A DNA stretch of 64,000 nt, from the NCBI GenBank assembly GCA_010093515.1, contig MU001680.1, forward strand, positions 786,459 to 850,458. Direction: 5' to 3'. Source of the stretch: Lineolata rhizophorae. Its lineage: Eukaryota > Ascomycota > Dothideomycetes > Lineolatales > Lineolataceae. A program made the translations under genes and the position numbers. The stretch's first letter is position 1. Every line of letters begins with the position of its first letter. This document shows, piece by piece, positions 35,490 to 45,638 of this stretch. The notes below the pieces were generated by a model. That model saw only the letters and a list, made by a program, of their open reading frames with translations, searched no databases and had not been told where the DNA came from.

Positions 35490-36015
35490 GGTTTGAAAGA
35501 GACTTATCTCGGCGCTGTTATTTCTTTCATGTACTGAGCTTGTGTAGTTGACTGAAACAAAACCCTTGGAGCAAGGATACAGCACGTCTTAGGCGAGCAG
35601 GCGAGCTAACCTTATAATCGATCGATATTCTATCTATCCAAGTTATTTAAGCCGTGTCCCATAAATAGTCCTAGAGCGCTTCAGAAACTATCCCCTTCTG
35701 ACAGGTTATATTTGCATCGCTAAAATGCCATCAACTTGTAAGTTAAGAATAACCTAATTACGGTGTTTGAGTATGGAAGTGTGTCTAGAGTAGTGTACAT
35801 GAAAGATTAAAACTAGCCGGGCTAGGTTTGTGCTTTGGTTCTCCAGCATCTGATTGGTGGCTGGGGCAAGAGTTCACAGACCACCACAGAGGCACTTGAG
35901 ATTGTAGAAAATTTGTCAAGGTTGTTCTTTGTCTCTTTACATGCATGAAAAAGAGTGTGGAAAGAGAATCATAATCGAGTGTCGAAACAAAGAGGAAAAA
36001 ATTGTAAAAAAATAA
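35490..36015. other. intergenic region, SGD1 / tRNA-Asp
   Basis: About 525 bp of AT-richer sequence. Apart from the oligo-T pol III terminator at its right end, listed separately, nothing is recognised. Confidence 0.4.
36006..36012 (-). terminator. RNA polymerase III terminator of tRNA-Asp
   Basis: Seven consecutive T on the minus strand, three nucleotides after the tRNA 3' end. This is the standard oligo-T stop signal for RNA polymerase III. Confidence 0.8.
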
Positions 36016-36105
36016 CTCCCCGACGGGGAATCGAACCCCGGTCTCCCGCGCTTGTAACTCAAGTTAGATGACAAGCGGAAATCATGACCACTAGACCATC
36101 GAGGA
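36016..36105 (-). tRNA. tRNA-Asp (anticodon GUC) with an 18-nt intron
   Basis: The minus strand folds into a full cloverleaf. The acceptor arm TCCTCGA pairs with TCGGGGA and G is the discriminator base. The D arm has TAGTGGTC. The anticodon stem TCCGC/GCGGG closes a loop containing TTGTCA with GTC at 36070-36072. A four-base variable loop precedes the T arm CGGGG-TTCGATT-CCCCG. An 18-nt intron (36051-36068) sits at the canonical site one base 3' of the anticodon. It contains ACAAG, which can pair with CTTGT of the anticodon loop. Spliced length is 72 nt, usual for tRNA-Asp. Confidence 0.95.
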
Positions 36106-36607
36106 ATGGCTTGTTATATGCTATTAACATTGCATTAACAAATATAGTATATATAGTCAAACTTTGTAAAACTGAAATCGTTTCCAACAGCCTAATCGGG
36201 CAAATTCTTTTGAATACAAAAGTACAGCTTTACTAAGTCGCATGCAGATTTTCTAGCTAGGTACTTTGCATCTATGATATCGCGCAGCATCCCTCCGTAT
36301 TTGCAAAGACTCTTTTTCCCCATAGTTTGGCCTTCCGGAAGCCGTGGAAAGTGAGGAAGGGCACTGATATGAGTGCGAACGTTAGTCAGGTGTGGCTGGA
36401 GTCTTGCCGCCCGCGCCACCATCTCTCGTAATAACATGCGCCGCCGAGAGCTCCGCTTTTTCCCGCCCGCCCATACCTTGCTTGTCCGAGCATTCCTCTC
36501 GTGGCTCTTACACAATCCGCCCCAATACCCTCAGCCTCACCTCTTGAGCTTGCTCGAGACGTCAATTGGGCTTCGTTCAGGCTGTTCTCGAGTTTCGTCC
36601 ACCACCG
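36106..36607. promoter_or_regulatory. LPD1 upstream region / tRNA 5' flank
   Basis: About 500 bp. The left part is AT-rich 5' flank of the tRNA. The right part after 36480 is CT-rich and presumably the LPD1 leader. Open frames on both strands here have no recognisable domain. Confidence 0.4.
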
Positions 36608-38392
36608 ATGCTGCGGACACTTCTTCCCCGGCGAGCGCCGGCGCGGCCGCTGGTCACTCAGTTCGGAGCTGCGAACACCTTCGGCCCATCGCTGGGCGTC
36701 TCCGCCGGTCAGCGGTGGCGGCGAGGATACGCAAGTGAAGCCGGTATGTGCGCCGGACTTGTGAATGCACTCGCCCTTCCGTCTAACTAATCTCCCTCCA
36801 GACGAAAAGGACCTTGTCATCATCGGCGGAGGTGTCGCCGGCTACGTCGCAGCTATCAAGGCCGGGCAGGCGGGCTTGAAGGTGAGTCCCACGCACCTGA
36901 ACCCGTGCGCCCAGACTTTTCCGGCCCCTATCGCTCACGCTCATCATAGGTAGCATGCATAGAGAAGCGTGGCAGCCTTGGCGGAACTTGCCTGAACGTT
37001 GGTTGCATTCCGTCCAAGTCCCTGCTCAACAACTCCCATCTCTACCATCAGATCCTTCACGACACCAAGAAGCGTGGTATTGAAGTTGGTGATGTTCAGC
37101 TCAATTTGCAGCAATTCATGAAGGCCAAGGACCAGTCGGTCGAGGGATTGACAAAGGGTGTTGAGTACTTGCTGAAGAAGAACGGGGCGGAATACATCAA
37201 AGGCGCCGGAGCGTTCGCCGACGAGCATACCGTCCAGATTAACCTAAATGAGGGCGGCGAGAGGTCTGTAAGGGGGAAGAACATCTTTATTGCTACCGGA
37301 AGCGAATCAACGCCCTTTCCGGGTTTGACGATCGACGAAAAGAGGGTTATCACGAGTACGGGGGCCATTGCTCTCGAGCAGGTTCCTAAGAAGATGACTG
37401 TTATCGGTGGTGGTATCATTGGGCTTGAGATGGTCAGTTCGTTCTGCAGATGACACGGATGTTCACTTCACTAACCCATTCACTTAGGCCTCGGTTTGGT
37501 CGCGCCTTGGGTCGGAAGTTACTGTCGTTGAATTCTTGGGCCAGATTGGTGGTCCAGGGATGGATGCTGAGATTGCAAAGATGACGCAGAAGATCCTTGC
37601 AAAGCAGGGCCTAAAGTTCAAGCTCAATACCAAGGTCGCGAGCGGAGACGTTGGTTCAGACGCCATTGACCTTAAAATTGAGGCTGCGAAGGGTGGTAAG
37701 GAAGAATCGGTACGCCAATCTTGCTCAAGAACAAATACATTACCGGATGCTAATGAGCATGGTACTATCGCTAGCTTGACGCGGATGTTGTCCTCGTTGC
37801 GATCGGCCGCCGGCCGTACACCGCAGGTCTCGGCCTTGAGAACGTTGGACTCGAAACGGATGAGCGCGGCCGCCTAGTTATCGACCACCAGTACCGCACC
37901 AAGATCCCGCACATCAGAGCCATCGGCGACGTCACGTTTGGTCCCATGCTCGCGCACAAGGCCGAGGAAGAGGCCGTCGCCGCCGTTGAATACGTCACCA
38001 AGGCCTACGGGCACGTCAACTACGGTGCGATCCCGTCAGTCATGTACACCTACCCGGAGGTGGCGTGGGTCGGGCAGAACGAGGCCGAGCTCAAAGCGGC
38101 CGGCGTCAAGTACAAGGTCGGCACGTTCCCCTTCTCGGCCAACTCGCGCGCCAAAACCAACCTCGACACCGAGGGCATGGTCAAGTTCATCGCCGACGCC
38201 CAGACGGATCGGATATTGGGCATCCACATCGTCGGGCCCAATGCGGGCGAGATGATCGCCGAAGGCACGCTGGCGCTCGAGTACGGCGCCTCAACCGAGG
38301 ACGTCGGCCGCACGTGCCACGCTCACCCGACGTTGGCGGAGGCGTTCAAGGAGGCAGCGATGGTGTGCTATGACAAGGCTATCCACTACTAG
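36608..38392 (+). CDS. LPD1: dihydrolipoyl dehydrogenase (E3), mitochondrial
   Basis: The model is join(36608..36743, 36802..36881, 36950..37432, 37488..37709, 37775..38392), 512 aa with introns of 58, 68, 55 and 65 nt. It is the FAD flavoprotein shared by the pyruvate, 2-oxoglutarate and branched-chain dehydrogenase complexes and the glycine cleavage system. It reoxidises dihydrolipoamide with NAD+. An Arg-rich presequence ([16 protein letters not shown]) precedes the FAD-binding [14 protein letters not shown]. The redox disulfide is Cys86/Cys91 in [13 protein letters not shown]. The NAD site is [13 protein letters not shown], split from ASVWSRLG by intron 3. The C-terminal catalytic HAHPTLAE is present. 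The ATG was chosen because it begins the presequence. Confidence 0.97.
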
Positions 38393-39095
38393 CGTTTTTG
38401 GTTGTCGAGCTGGGGGGTTGGAGGTCGTGCGATATCAAATTTTCCTTGAGTCTAGCGTGGCAGGGATATGTGGGTCAGGCACTAATTGTCCAGTTGATGG
38501 TTTCTACATAGCTACAACGTGTAAAATATTGGATTAGGACGAGCCTACAAACGTCTATCTTCTGTGTATTGAGTTCGAAGTCTATGAAATGGACGTGGCG
38601 CGGGTTTCAAAACCCCGCAAGTCGTGCAGCACTTTAAGTCTAGTCTCGACGTCATCTCGAGCCTAGAAAGTGACAACACAATCGACGTACGCTTACTGGC
38701 TTCTAACTTCTATTAACTAGCTAGGAGCACGTATTCGACACAGAACTTCAAGACAGTCTTCGAATGAGGAAACTTGGTCAGAGTAGCGGTAATAGGAAGA
38801 AATTAGGTGCGTTCCCAACAGCTCTGTTGCAGATGTTTAAGCTAATATCACAGGTTCAAGAAACTACAAAACCGAAAAACCAAAAGCTTCCCAGTGCCGA
38901 TCTCTAAAACCACCCCCTGAGCCCCGAAGGTGTGCTTGCCCCACTAATCCATGACGGCCAACAGCTCCGCGTTCTCCCCACCACAATCTGCCTTGCCTAC
39001 ACCCCGAACCATCACTCGATCTCCGCCGTAGACGACCTACAGCTTCCGGTCCTCTCCATCACAACCCGCCTTGCATACTTCCCGCGAACAATCAC
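38393..39095. other. convergent intergenic region, LPD1 / PRE2
   Basis: About 700 bp. The right end (from about 38974) contains an imperfect copy of the last bases of PRE2, listed separately. The rest shows no gene. Confidence 0.45.
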
Positions 39096-39117
39096 TCACT
39101 CGATATCCGCCGTGACG
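38974..39117. repeat. imperfect tandem duplication at the PRE2 3' end
   Basis: A unit of about 60 bp occurs twice: roughly 38974-39034 and 39052-39117. Shared words in order are CACAA, GCCTTGC, TAC, CCCG, ATCACTCGAT or its variant, and TCCGCCGT. The right copy covers the PRE2 stop codon and last codons. The left copy lies in the 3' flank. Several substitutions and a short gap separate them, so the duplication is not recent. Confidence 0.6.
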
Positions 39118-40215
39118 TTTGAGAACTCGCCCTTCTCGAGCTTCGTCCGCCAGAAGATGGGGTTGGTGTCGTTGAAGCCGTGCTTGACCCAGCCGTCCTC
39201 CTTGACATGGTAAAGGTTGATGAAGCCGCCGGAGAAGGCGTCACGGTGGGTGGCGGCCAAGATACTGCGGCTGCCGAGCTCGAGGGCCTCTTGGTCGGTG
39301 AGGTCGTAGCGGTACTCGGCGTCGAGCACGCCGTAGGCGAACGTCTGGCCGGAGCCGACGCAGAAGAGGTTGCCGGCTAGGCGCGTGCCGTCGCTGTCTA
39401 TGTAGTAGAGGGCGGGGCCTTCCTGGGGGGTGACGCCGGCGCACATGGTGCCCTGCAGGGTGTCCGTTAGCAGATGAGAGGGAGACAAAGTGGTAGCTCG
39501 ATGGCAACGATAACTACGAAGGGAGTCATGAGAAGAGGGTATCTCGTACCATGCTGAGACCCATGCCCTTATAAGAGTATACCAAGTTTGCAAGGATCTT
39601 CGAGGCTGCTGCGACAGAGATTCGGCGCTTGTGTCGCAGCTCGTGGAGGCGGCACTGCATGCCCAGGTATGCGAGCCAGTACTGGCAGTCCTGTTGCGGA
39701 ATTATAACGTATGAGCCACGGACAATTCAGACAAGGTGAGCGGATGCGGATATGGGGGAGACATACGGCAGCGCCTCCGGCCATGGTGCCCAGCAGACAC
39801 TTGTTGATTTCGATGACTTTCTTGACCGTCTGGCTGGCTATCCAGTTGCCAGCTGTCGCCCTCGAATCCGTAGCGACGATGATCCCCCCCTGGAAACGGA
39901 AGGCAAGCGTGGTGGTGCCATGGGCGATCTTGATGGGGCAGTTGGGATTCGAGTAGTCGTCGGTCATGGAGCGCAGCCAGGAGGAGGGCTACACCAGGGG
40001 GAAACAAAATGGTCAGAAACAACGCAAGGACGAGCACACCGACACCAGAGACGGCCGCGGAGACGGGCGACGGGGCAACTCACTTGAGCCACGGGCGGAA
40101 GGGCGAATTTGAGGGAGAGCGGCGGCATCGACTGGGCAAGCTCTAGCTGGTCGTCTGAAACCGCGGCCTCGTCGGCGAAGGCCGGGCGGCTGTACTGAGC
40201 CACCAGAGCGTCCAT
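39096..40215 (-). CDS. PRE2: 20S proteasome beta5 subunit, chymotrypsin-like activity
   Basis: The model is complement(join(39096..39452, 39550..39690, 39767..39988, 40084..40215)), 283 aa with introns of 97, 76 and 95 nt. A propeptide of 68 residues is removed to expose the catalytic Thr69 in [13 protein letters not shown]. In mature numbering Asp17 and Lys33 are in place ([19 protein letters not shown]). The fold continues with [20 protein letters not shown] and [20 protein letters not shown], and ends [20 protein letters not shown]. All joins agree in phase. RPN12, a regulatory-particle subunit of the same protease, lies 5 kb away. The 3' end is partly duplicated in the flank. Confidence 0.96.
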
Positions 40216-41056
40216 CGCGCCGTATATGCGAAGAGCGAAGGCGAGAAGGGCACGGTAAGCCGGAGAGGTTGTGGCGTGGGCGGACGGCGAGAAATAGGAC
40301 AGGGAACGGGCGACGGGGGCGGACGGTGGGCAGCTGCGGGTTGAACGAAGCTGGCGGAACTGTGGCAGCACGACGCAGGCAGCTGCCGGGCTCGCGTCGC
40401 GCCAAGGCGTCGGCGCCGCGCGCTTCCGCCCCGAGCTTGCTGCTCTCTGATTGGGTGCCGCGGCGCCTATTGCAGACGCGGCCCCGGCCGCCTCTCCGGC
40501 GGGAGAGTCAGGCTGAGCGGCACACGGGATACTCCGTACCTGCTGCTGAGGTCCAACGCAGGGCCGTAAGTCTCTTGCCCGAATTGCACTGCGTAGACTG
40601 TTGCTGGCATTCTTCGGCTTTCGAAGCCTGCACCGTACACGCGCAGCCCCACCACGCAGACACAAGGAACGCCGCTCGACGCAGCAGGCCCTAAAGCGGA
40701 GGCGCGGATATGCCTGGCACCTAGAAGCATAGGCAGAGGCAGGAGCACGAGTGAGCATAGAGAGCCCGGCCTAGGTACCGGTCCTCGGTCGGGGAGCAGG
40801 CGGCGGCTGCAGCCCTGCGTTCAAGCTTCTCGGGTAGTGACGACGTTGGCGCGCGCCGGTCTTGGCTCGCTTGCCGGGCCAGGCCCGCCGCGCAACGACC
40901 GCGCGACGCCCCATCCACGGCGCCCAAGTGTCGGTTGGCCGATTGTTGCTGTCCCTTACGCACCGCTCTCGGCCCCGGGGCGAGGACTGGCCCTTTGTTC
41001 CCGCAGGAGCTGCCGCCCTTCCTCAATGGACCTCCGAGAACTGACCCGCCGCACCA
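40216..41056. promoter_or_regulatory. divergent upstream region, PRE2 / Zn2Cys6 regulator
   Basis: 841 bp between opposite start codons, GC-rich and open in several frames by composition. It contains an ATTGG (inverted CCAAT) near 40449 and a TACTCCGTA word near 40533. No coding region is supported. Confidence 0.4.
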
Positions 41057-43060
41057 ATGTCGTCGCCGTATCCTCCGCCGCCCGAGCCCGAGCAACCCTT
41101 GTATGCGGCGCTCGGGCCTCAGACCACTGCCGCCGCCGCCGCCGACCCGGCCGGCCAGCCTCAGCACGACTCTCCTTCGGCTTCGATGGACGCCGGTGGG
41201 CCGCTGAATAGAGCTAAGAGAGCGTGCGATATCTGTGCGACCAGGCATCTTTCGGTTTGTGCTCCTCTGCGCTTTCCCCCCAGTGTCCCCATCGCGTTCA
41301 AATATTCTCGGGACTACAAGCCCAACTACGATGCATGTCCGCATCTACCCTTGACTTTTGTTTTTATTATTTTTTTTTGAATATCGCAGCTGACGCACGA
41401 GTTGCCTATGATTCCGTCGCATCCATGTCGTGGGCTCAATCTGCTAACATACCCTGTTCCCACGTGCAGTGCGATGAAGGAAAACCATGCCAGAGATGCC
41501 TGAAGTCGAACGTGACCTGCACTTACAACAGGCCGCCTAGGCAGCGCGGACCGACGAGCAAGCACGTGCAAAATGCCTTGAGTTTACAGAGCCAAACACC
41601 GCTGGATCCAAACCTTGGCTTGCCAATTGCGCCCGCTCCGGCGCCCTCCTACGTTCAGGAGGCGACATCGCCAGTCATCAGGGTCCCGGACTCGGCCGCC
41701 AGGTTGGAGTCGATCGGTCCCCTCGACGTAGTCAGCCTCCTAATTGGCGACTTTTTCAACTTTCTTTACGCTCTACACCCGTTTCCGGAAGAGGCAGTGC
41801 TCCGTGAACGTTTAAGACAGAGGCACGACCTTATGGACGCCCGATTCGTTGCGTTGGTGTCGTCGATCGTCGGCGCTACCGCGCTAGCTTGTCCTCGCAA
41901 TGCTCGCGCTCGTCTTCTTGATGCTCAGCAGTTCGGGCCTTCTGCGGACCCGGCAAGTTTTGTCAATCGCTGTCAGCAAGTGTGCTACGAAGCTCGCGGT
42001 CCGGGCTATCTTGCGAGCATTACATTAAACGAAGACGACGCTGCCACTAGTTACTTCTTAGGGCTCATTGAAGCGAGCCGCCGGCGTTTGTCTCAAAGCG
42101 CTCGTTACTTTTCCGAATGTATCACGATCCTAAGCACGACATACCAGCCGAATCTAACTGCCCACGACTCTGGTCGTCGCGTGTTCTGGGCTGCTTACAT
42201 GGGGTTAAGGTGAGACTCCCACAAGAACTTTACTTCCCTACGACGTCTTTTCACTAACACTCTTAGAATGCTGGTGCAAATGGGGTCTGTACCCAAGTCC
42301 GCACTTGCGGCAAATATTTCAGTGCCGTTGCCGGCGGAGACAGGCGTCAATGCAGGTTTTAATATGGCCGTGCGAATCTACGCCTCTTACTGGAAACTTG
42401 TATTAGGCGAGGACTCTGACAGTTCGCTCGGACGGAGAGAAGCGCTCGCGGAAAGCAAGAAGTCACTTGAAAATGTTCTTTTAAGCGTTCCGCCAATACC
42501 AAGCGCCAAGTATCAGCAAGTTGACCCAGCCCTCGGAGGCGACGTTGATGGGGATACAAACTTCGACATCCAAAGGGTGCACCTCTGGATCAGCGCATTA
42601 GCGACCCGGTCATATTTGGTCGCGAAGTCGATAAACATTGATGGTGCCGACATGCATCAAGAACGCCTCGATATCCTCCGTGAGATGCTAAAATTGCTCG
42701 GCGGAGTCGACCGCAACTGCGTCGAGTGGAATTTGTGGAACCTAGTACGGCCATCCATTTTGCTCCTATTTGGCAGCGCAGAGTGAGAAGAAGATAGCTG
42801 CTAATGCATAATTTTAGGTTTCGAAGGCCGGCCAAGTGATTTCAATATGCATCGGAGAGAGCGAAAGTTTTATAGCAGTTGGAGAACGCGTAAGCGGGTA
42901 CATTAACATCCTCGATTCTATCGACTCTACGACAGACGAAGAGTCACGTGAGCGGTTATGGGAGACTTTCTCCAAATATCAGGAGCAACCACCGATTTCG
43001 GAAGGGCTAAACGGAGACATCGAGAGGCCCGTGAAGCGGCAGAGGATGGAGAACTTTTAA
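41057..43060 (+). CDS. Zn2Cys6 fungal-specific transcription factor
   Basis: The model is join(41057..41254, 41470..42209, 42267..42744, 42818..43060), 552 aa. The zinc cluster is complete after splicing: C57-x2-C60-x6-C67-x5-C73-x2-C76-x6-C83, with intron 1 (215 nt) falling exactly between Ser66 and Cys67. A linker with PPRQRGPTSKHV is followed by the fungal-specific regulatory domain, starting near IGPLDVVSLLIGDFFNFLYA. The C terminus has a basic VKRQRM nuclear-localisation-like motif. The target pathway is unknown, and the neighbours do not suggest a cluster. Intron 3 (42745-42817) is the weakest part. I chose donor CTA|GTACGG because the alternative GTGAGA at 42784 shifts the frame and discards an 80-residue open C terminus. 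Confidence 0.8.
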
Positions 43061-43546
43061 ACACTCTCTGCTCGGCGCTGGAAATATTCTGTGGCGTTTT
43101 AGACGGGATTTGCCCACTTCCAGGTTAAGTGATTTTGTGTCAGGCTGGCGGCAATCTCTGTCGGCGTTAACAACTTCCCGAGTGGTGTTCTGATAGTTGT
43201 TACTTTTCAAAACCCGAACAAGCGCATAGTGAGCTGTGGTCGGTTTCGTATGATCGCGCTCTAGGCACAAAGCCATTTACAATTGTTCTCATTCCCATGC
43301 GAATATAATACCGACCTGAAAGTCCGCTAGGCACTGGGAGAAGAGCAATATACGTAAATCAAATGCGTAGCGAAAGTATTGTCACTCTTCAGTCTTTCTG
43401 GGACGCACGGTGCCAAGCTTTCGTGTCATTGGCTGACGAGCAAGCCCGGCAGCCAACGACTCAAGCATTCCGTACCCTTCGCCGTCGCCTACTCACTCGC
43501 AGTTGCCGCCGCCATCAACATCCATCGAGCCACTTCCGGCGCAACC
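43061..43546. other. intergenic region, Zn2Cys6 regulator / uL11m
   Basis: 486 bp. It holds the end of one gene and the promoter of the next on the same strand. No motif stands out. Confidence 0.35.
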
Positions 43547-44210
43547 ATGGCGCGAAAAGCGTTGGCGAAAAATGTCCTTGTCAAGATGATTGTCGGCGCA
43601 GGGCAGGCGTCGCCCTCGCCGCCCGTCGGACCCGCGCTCGGCAGCAAAGGCGTGAAGAGCATGGACTTCTGTAAGGTGAGCCAAAAGAACGACCTACCTC
43701 CTTCTCGCCCACCCACCAACCATTGATGTTACCCGTCCCGCCCACCTCGCCGCGAAGCCGGCCCCCCAGCCACGTGCGCGAACGAGCGGGCAGCTAACTC
43801 CCCGCCAGGAATTCAACGCCCGCACCGCGCACTTCAACCCGGGGACGCCCATCCCCGCCCTCGTCACCGTCCGCCCCGACCGCACCTTCACCTTCGAGCT
43901 GCGCACGCCGCCGACCTCGGCGCTGCTCCTCGCGGCCGCCGGGGCGCCGCCCGGCAAGGGCGGCAAGACGCGCGGCGCCGGCAACGCGGCGGGGCCCAAC
44001 GCGGCGCGCGACGACGCGCGCGGCGGCGCGCGCGAGGCCCAGCCGGGCCACGCCAGCGTCAACGCCGTCGGCACCGTCAGTTTGAAGCATGTGTATGAGA
44101 TTGCGCGGATCAAGGCGACGGAGGAGAGGTTGAAGGGGGTGCCGTTGGAGGGGATCGCGAGGAGCGTGGTGGCGCAGGCGGGGAGCATGGGGGTCGTGGT
44201 TGTGCCGTGA
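43547..44210 (+). CDS. MRPL19: mitochondrial large-subunit ribosomal protein uL11m
   Basis: The model is join(43547..43675, 43809..44210), 176 aa with one 133-nt intron. uL11 binds the GTPase-associated centre of the large rRNA and contacts translation factors. The N-terminal domain is clear: [20 protein letters not shown], then [15 protein letters not shown] joined to [16 protein letters not shown]. The C-terminal RNA-binding domain follows ([20 protein letters not shown]). Between LLAAAG and GHASVNAVG there is an Ala/Gly/Arg-rich insertion of about 30 residues, encoded by extremely GC-rich DNA (43930-44050), absent from bacterial L11. The N terminus is basic and may act as an uncleaved import signal. 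Confidence 0.92.
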
Positions 44211-44720
44211 GGGGTTTGGAGGAGAGTCGTAAGGTCGTGGCCGTGTTCTGAAGGCATGTGTTGGAATGCGATTGTATAATATAGGAGGGGTTTCTTTGCG
44301 GCTGCGCTGAGAAATTTTGCGAAAATTGCTGGGTGTAGTGGAGGCGTATAGTCCACCGGCCCGCGCATGGATTCGGCGTCTAATAGAGGTCTGGGAAGGA
44401 TTTCAAAAGCAAGACAGCCTTGATCTACCTAAGGTTCAAATTGTACAACATGCGATGTACCATACACTACTACTTCAGATCAAAATACTCAATCGCCTTG
44501 TCAGCAATTATCTATCCCCTCGGCCGCTGGAGCAGTCTGGCTTCCGTCCGGCTTCTGCAGCGAGTTTCCCGCGAGCGAAAGCCAGTCTCCATCTAAGAAT
44601 ATGCCGAAATAAAACAACAAACGCCCGCTATCCGGAAGTCAGTATGCTACATGCATTACAAGGGAACACGCCCAGGTCTCGTTTTGTCCCTACAAACCCT
44701 TCCTTCTGACTGCCACGCGC
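44211..44720. other. convergent intergenic region, uL11m / RPN12
   Basis: 510 bp between two 3' ends. No gene or structured element recognised. Confidence 0.4.
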
Positions 44721-45638
44721 TCATACGATGGTCTCGAGCTCTCTCGCATATCCAAGCGTGTTCTCGATGACCTGCCCACTAGTGACAAGGATATCTTTCT
44801 CGGTGCCCATGAGGCTATCATCCGGCTGCGGGAAGTAGATACGGCCGTCTTTGACCGTCCAGCCACGATCCTGCGCGAAGTACACCACGGCACCCTCGCT
44901 GTCTAGGAAGAAGAGGTTCTTTGCGTTTGATATCGGAAGGGACGGGTACGACTTCTCCGAACAAGAGGCGATTTCGGAGCGGATCGTGCCAATGAGCACC
45001 TGCAGAGGACAACCGAGTGAGCCAAAATCATAGGATATCATACATAGTTGTCTCACAGGGTTGGAATGTCTTACCTCAGCAAACACGCCAAACTCTTCGC
45101 TAGGTACCCTCTCCCCCTTTGTCTCGCCCCAGACACGGTCGTAGCTGCCCTCCATCAAGGCCTGTTCTAGCCGAATCGGATACTGGATGAAGACGTCATC
45201 GTCGAGCTTGGAGCCCCTGGAGCCATCGTCCGGCGCCTCTGCGGCAGCCACCTCGAGGCGCTCGAGCAAAGTGTGGAAGGCAGCGTAGTCGCCCTGGCTA
45301 AGCAGCAGCAACAGGTACAGGCCCGTAATCTTGGAGGCATTGCCGCCCTGGGCCGGGAGGCGCGCGACCGGCAGGTCGTAGAAGGGCTGCAACTGCTGGA
45401 AGTAGCGGGTGAAGGCGTCCGGGTCGCGCTGGCGGATGGAGACGAGGGCCCCCAGCTCGAGCGTCTCGCGGGCGGCGCGCAGGGCGCCCGTCGGCGTCGC
45501 TTCGGTCGGCAGCAGCGCATCCAGGCGCAGAAGGCATACCTTGGCGCGCGATAGCAGGTCAGTCGTGCTGCTGTAGTCGTGGCTAGAGAGAGAGCGGTGC
45601 AGCTGGTCGAGCAGACCGCGGAGCTCGGCCCCGGCCAT
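44721..45638 (-). CDS. RPN12: 26S proteasome lid subunit Rpn12
   Basis: The model is complement(join(44721..44999, 45075..45638)), 280 aa with one 75-nt intron (GAG|GTAAGA ... CTGCAG|GTG). It is a PCI-domain subunit of the 19S lid; its incorporation completes lid assembly. The N-terminal helical repeats are seen in LRGLLDQLHRSLSSHDYSST. The middle has YDLPVARLPAQGGNASKITG and LLLLLSQGDYAAFHTLLERL. The PCI region includes FAEVLIGTIRSEIASCSEKS, and the end is YARELETIV. The intron is a multiple of three without a stop, so it can be read through; splicing is preferred because the insert would break the PCI domain. The frame is open upstream to 46205, but MAGAEL at 45638 is the family start. Confidence 0.93.
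   Translation of the reverse strand: MAGAELRGLLDQLHRSLSSHDYSSTTDLLSRAKVCLLRLDALLPTEATPTGALRAARETLELGALVSIRQRDPDAFTRYFQQLQPFYDLPVARLPAQGGNASKITGLYLLLLLSQGDYAAFHTLLERLEVAAAEAPDDGSRGSKLDDDVFIQYPIRLEQALMEGSYDRVWGETKGERVPSEEFGVFAEVRHSNPVRQLCMISYDFGSLGCPLQVLIGTIRSEIASCSEKSYPSLPISNAKNLFFLDSEGAVVYFAQDRGWTVKDGRIYFPQPDDSLMGTEKDILVTSGQVIENTLGYARELETIV

Noticed and set aside
42745-42784. Alternative exon end at GTGAGA for the Zn2Cys6 gene
   Set aside because: A good donor consensus, but joining it to the only nearby acceptor shifts frame and discards an 80-residue open C terminus with a basic nuclear-localisation-like motif. It remains possible.
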